DNA from: Muribaculaceae bacterium
Lineage (GTDB): Bacteria > Bacteroidota > Bacteroidia > Bacteroidales > Muribaculaceae
Assembly: GCA_017477555.1 (NCBI GenBank)
Contig: JAFUVK010000023.1
Span: forward strand, 1-35,342
Direction: 5' to 3'
Length of the DNA: 35,342 nt
A model generated the notes under the pieces. It saw nothing but the letters and a program-made list of their open reading frames with translations. It had not been told where the DNA came from and made no database searches. Made by a program: the position numbers and the translations under genes. Shown here piece after piece: positions 33,960-35,342 of this stretch (its first letter is position 1; every line of letters starts with the position of its first letter).

Positions 33960-34328
33960 CTACTTGTACGTGTTTTCGAAAGTGGACTTAACGATTGCAG
34001 TCAAAATTTTAATCAATTCCTCACAGTCGTTGAGCATACTCTCTGCTTGACGAGGTGTTAAAATCTCACTGTCTCGAAATAGTTCAAGCCAATACTCCGT
34101 CTCACTAGCTTCTTTCAGTGCTATGTTCATTTTAGCTCCGAAATCAGCAGGACTTTGTCCACGAATGGCTTCTTTCACATTGGCGCCAATGCTAGTTCCT
34201 GATTTTAAAAACTGCCGCGTCAAATCATACACATGTTGTTCCTCATTTACGTGACGATACAACTTGATGCAGCGCAAAGCAAAAGCCTTGCTCTTGACCA
34301 CAATTAGATTATCATCCTTACTTTTCAT
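33960..34328 (-). CDS. Four-helix bundle protein (23S rRNA IVP family)
   Basis: A 122-residue helical protein of the S23/IVP family (TIGR02436 type). The typical pattern is present: KSKAFALRCIKLYRHV, FLKSGTSIGANVKEA, DFGAKMNIALKEASETEYWLELF and an ending of leucine- and isoleucine-rich helix (CEELIKILTAIVKSTF). Members are encoded in 23S rRNA intervening sequences or scattered singly. Related Avd proteins serve diversity-generating retroelements. No rRNA or reverse transcriptase is in this window, so its job is unknown. It lies on the same strand as, and 80 nt upstream of, the ATPase-DUF4435 gene. Its base composition is visibly more AT-rich than its neighbours, which suggests horizontal transfer. 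Confidence 0.9.
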   Translation of the reverse strand: MKSKDDNLIVVKSKAFALRCIKLYRHVNEEQHVYDLTRQFLKSGTSIGANVKEAIRGQSPADFGAKMNIALKEASETEYWLELFRDSEILTPRQAESMLNDCEELIKILTAIVKSTFENTYK

Positions 34329-34394
34329 TAATCGGGTGTTGATTATGCATTATGAATTATGCATTATGAATTAAAGAATGCAGTGTGCATTGCA

Positions 34395-34892
34395 TTAACG
34401 TTTCTCCAGTATCCAGGGAATGGGCTCAAGCACGCGCATCTTCATGTGGGTGTCGAGCCCCTTGATAAAGGCCGCGGCCACATCCTTTTCGTCGAAGCCC
34501 TTGACCACAACATAGTATTTGCGGTCGTGGCCACCGAACAGGATGTAGCTCGGGAATCCCTCCTCCTTGCGCAGACGGTCGCGCATGGTCTGCGCATTGA
34601 ACTGCTGCTTGAAGCCCGCCACAATCACATTGTAGCGCTTGGCCACCGATGCGCTGTCGAGCGTTACATTGGCCGACATGCGCAGCAGTCGCACCGAGTC
34701 GCCGTTGATGACCTCGGTGTATTTGCGGGCCTCGGCCTGAATTTTGTCGAATGCTTCTTGGCCGATGCCCTCCTGATGCTTTTGCATCGCCTTGTCGTAG
34801 GCCGCCTTATAATTCGCCTCGTTGCTGTGGCAGCCGGTCATCACCGCCACCACCGCCACCAGCAAGATTGTCAGATAATTTTTCATAGTCAT
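34395..34892 (-). CDS. SPOR-domain lipoprotein
   Basis: A 165-residue predicted lipoprotein. The signal MTMKNYLTILLVAVVAVMTGC ends in lipobox VMTGC, with lipidation at C21. A second in-frame ATG at 34886 is equally possible as a start. A helical linker follows (ANYKAAYDKAMQKHQEGIG). The SPOR domain spans about residues 85-155 (YNVIVAGFKQQFNAQTMRDR, then YYVVVKGFDEKDVAAAF). SPOR domains bind denuded glycan strands of septal peptidoglycan, so the protein is probably at the division site in the periplasm or attached to a membrane. Its promoter comes from the first unit of the adjacent tandem repeat. Confidence 0.85.
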   Translation of the reverse strand: MTMKNYLTILLVAVVAVMTGCHSNEANYKAAYDKAMQKHQEGIGQEAFDKIQAEARKYTEVINGDSVRLLRMSANVTLDSASVAKRYNVIVAGFKQQFNAQTMRDRLRKEEGFPSYILFGGHDRKYYVVVKGFDEKDVAAAFIKGLDTHMKMRVLEPIPWILEKR

Positions 34893-34905
34893 CTTTACTT
34901 TGCCG

Positions 34906-34937
34906 CAAAGTTAGTGCAAATCGAGCGCAACACCAAA
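34906..34937 (-). promoter_or_regulatory. Promoter of the SPOR gene formed by the repeat
   Basis: TTTG (34934-34937), 20 nt, then TAACTTTG (34906-34913) is a full Bacteroidetes consensus. The -33 part and spacer lie inside the first repeat unit. The leader is about 10 nt. The corresponding -7 boxes of units two and three are degraded (TACGTTGC). Confidence 0.65.
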
Positions 34938-35133
34938 TGAAAGACAAAGTTTTTCATTTGGTGTTGCCAAGATGCAGCCTAACTTCGCCGCAGGCAACGT
35001 AGTGCAAATCGAGCGCAACACCAAATGAAAGACAAAGTTTTTCATTTGGTGTTGCGAGATGCAGCCTAACTTCGCCGCAGGCAACGTAGTGCAAATCGAG
35101 CGCAATACCAAATGAAAGACAAAGTTTTTCATT
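34914..35133. repeat. 87-88-bp tandem repeat with promoter palindrome, about 2.5 units
   Basis: Units start GTGCAAATCGAGCGCAA at 34914, 35002 and 35089. Each holds a 14-bp palindrome (AACACCAAATGAAA with its complement TTTCATTTGGTGTT) around GACAAAGT, then CAGCCTAACTTCGCCGCAGG. The third unit breaks off at about 35133 inside the palindrome. A diverged single copy lies at about 16650-16720. Confidence 0.75.
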
Positions 35134-35342
35134 GTAACTATTCAGCGATTGCGTCGGAGACGCTAAAATGCTTCGAAGAAGCAATTTGTTCGAAAAGACC
35201 ATGCAAGAGGGCCGGAGGTCCTCGCCGCTTGGTCCACACAGGAGCAGAACAAAAGGGCCTCGTAGAGGAACTTATTCCTCCATACACCTAGTATTTAGCT
35301 GGTTACAGGTCCTCTGCGAGGCACTTGGCTGCTCTAGTCTCA
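35134..35342. other. Structured, unassigned region at the window edge
   Basis: It begins with TAACTATTCAGCGATT, kin to the palindrome core at 1639-1655. Then come two tiny palindromes (GCGTC GGA GACGC; TGCTTC GAA GAAGCA). At 35257-35322 there is a 13-bp inverted repeat with one mismatch (GCCTCGTAGAGGA / TCCTCTGCGAGGC) and a 40-nt loop. On the minus strand 13 in-frame codons end in TAA at 35303-35305 and could be the tail of a gene beyond the edge, but this is too short to support. Confidence 0.4.

Noticed and set aside
34914-35202. 73- and 82-residue frames with internally repeated sequence
   Set aside because: The repeated peptide is only the translation of the 87-88-bp non-coding tandem repeat.

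Overview
The window looks like a chromosomal segment of a Bacteroidales bacterium with moderately GC-rich coding sequence, most likely a gut Muribaculaceae or Prevotellaceae relative. The family-level placement is inference. The order-level call rests on the MurF-alanine racemase fusion, a GSCFA protein, a SufBCDS operon, a BspA-type leucine-rich repeat protein with a type IX-like tail, and many promoters with the Bacteroidetes TAnnTTTG -7 box, often without a Shine-Dalgarno.

Layout. 1-2260: a frameshifted beta-helix gene, then about 1.1 kb of gene-free DNA packed with dispersed repeats. 2268-6993 (minus): operon GSCFA > murF-alr > LRR protein. 7000-8275: a hairpin-rich leader and manA. 8283-11553 (minus): glycosyltransferase > radical SAM > glycosyltransferase, with overlapping genes. 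11616-15366: a 1229-residue Schlafen/AlbA_2-type protein of unknown function, ending at a 22-bp inverted repeat. 15515-17719: divergent GT4 and GT2 genes. 17754-21506: phoH-pepT-aminopeptidase P operon with a strong terminator. 21510-22375: repeats, a remnant ATPase gene and a tRNA Lys-Leu-Lys cluster. 22773-26767: acyl-CoA synthetase and a six-hairpin glycosidase-like lipoprotein. 26795-32040: a structured intergenic element and sufBCDS. 32267-34937 (minus): SPOR lipoprotein, four-helix-bundle protein and a single-chain ABC-type ATPase-DUF4435/TOPRIM protein resembling a merged PARIS-like defence protein. 34914-35342: tandem promoter-bearing repeats and an unassigned edge.

The genes mostly serve housekeeping (peptidoglycan precursors, Fe-S assembly, peptide turnover, mannose metabolism) and surface glycan synthesis. 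The two most unusual genes are the AlbA_2 protein, which interrupts the glycan genes, and the ATPase-DUF4435 protein next to a repeat-rich edge. The intergenic DNA is itself notable: a nested 79-80 bp hairpin element found inside two different host repeats, repeat units that carry a complete promoter, and several long perfect palindromes.
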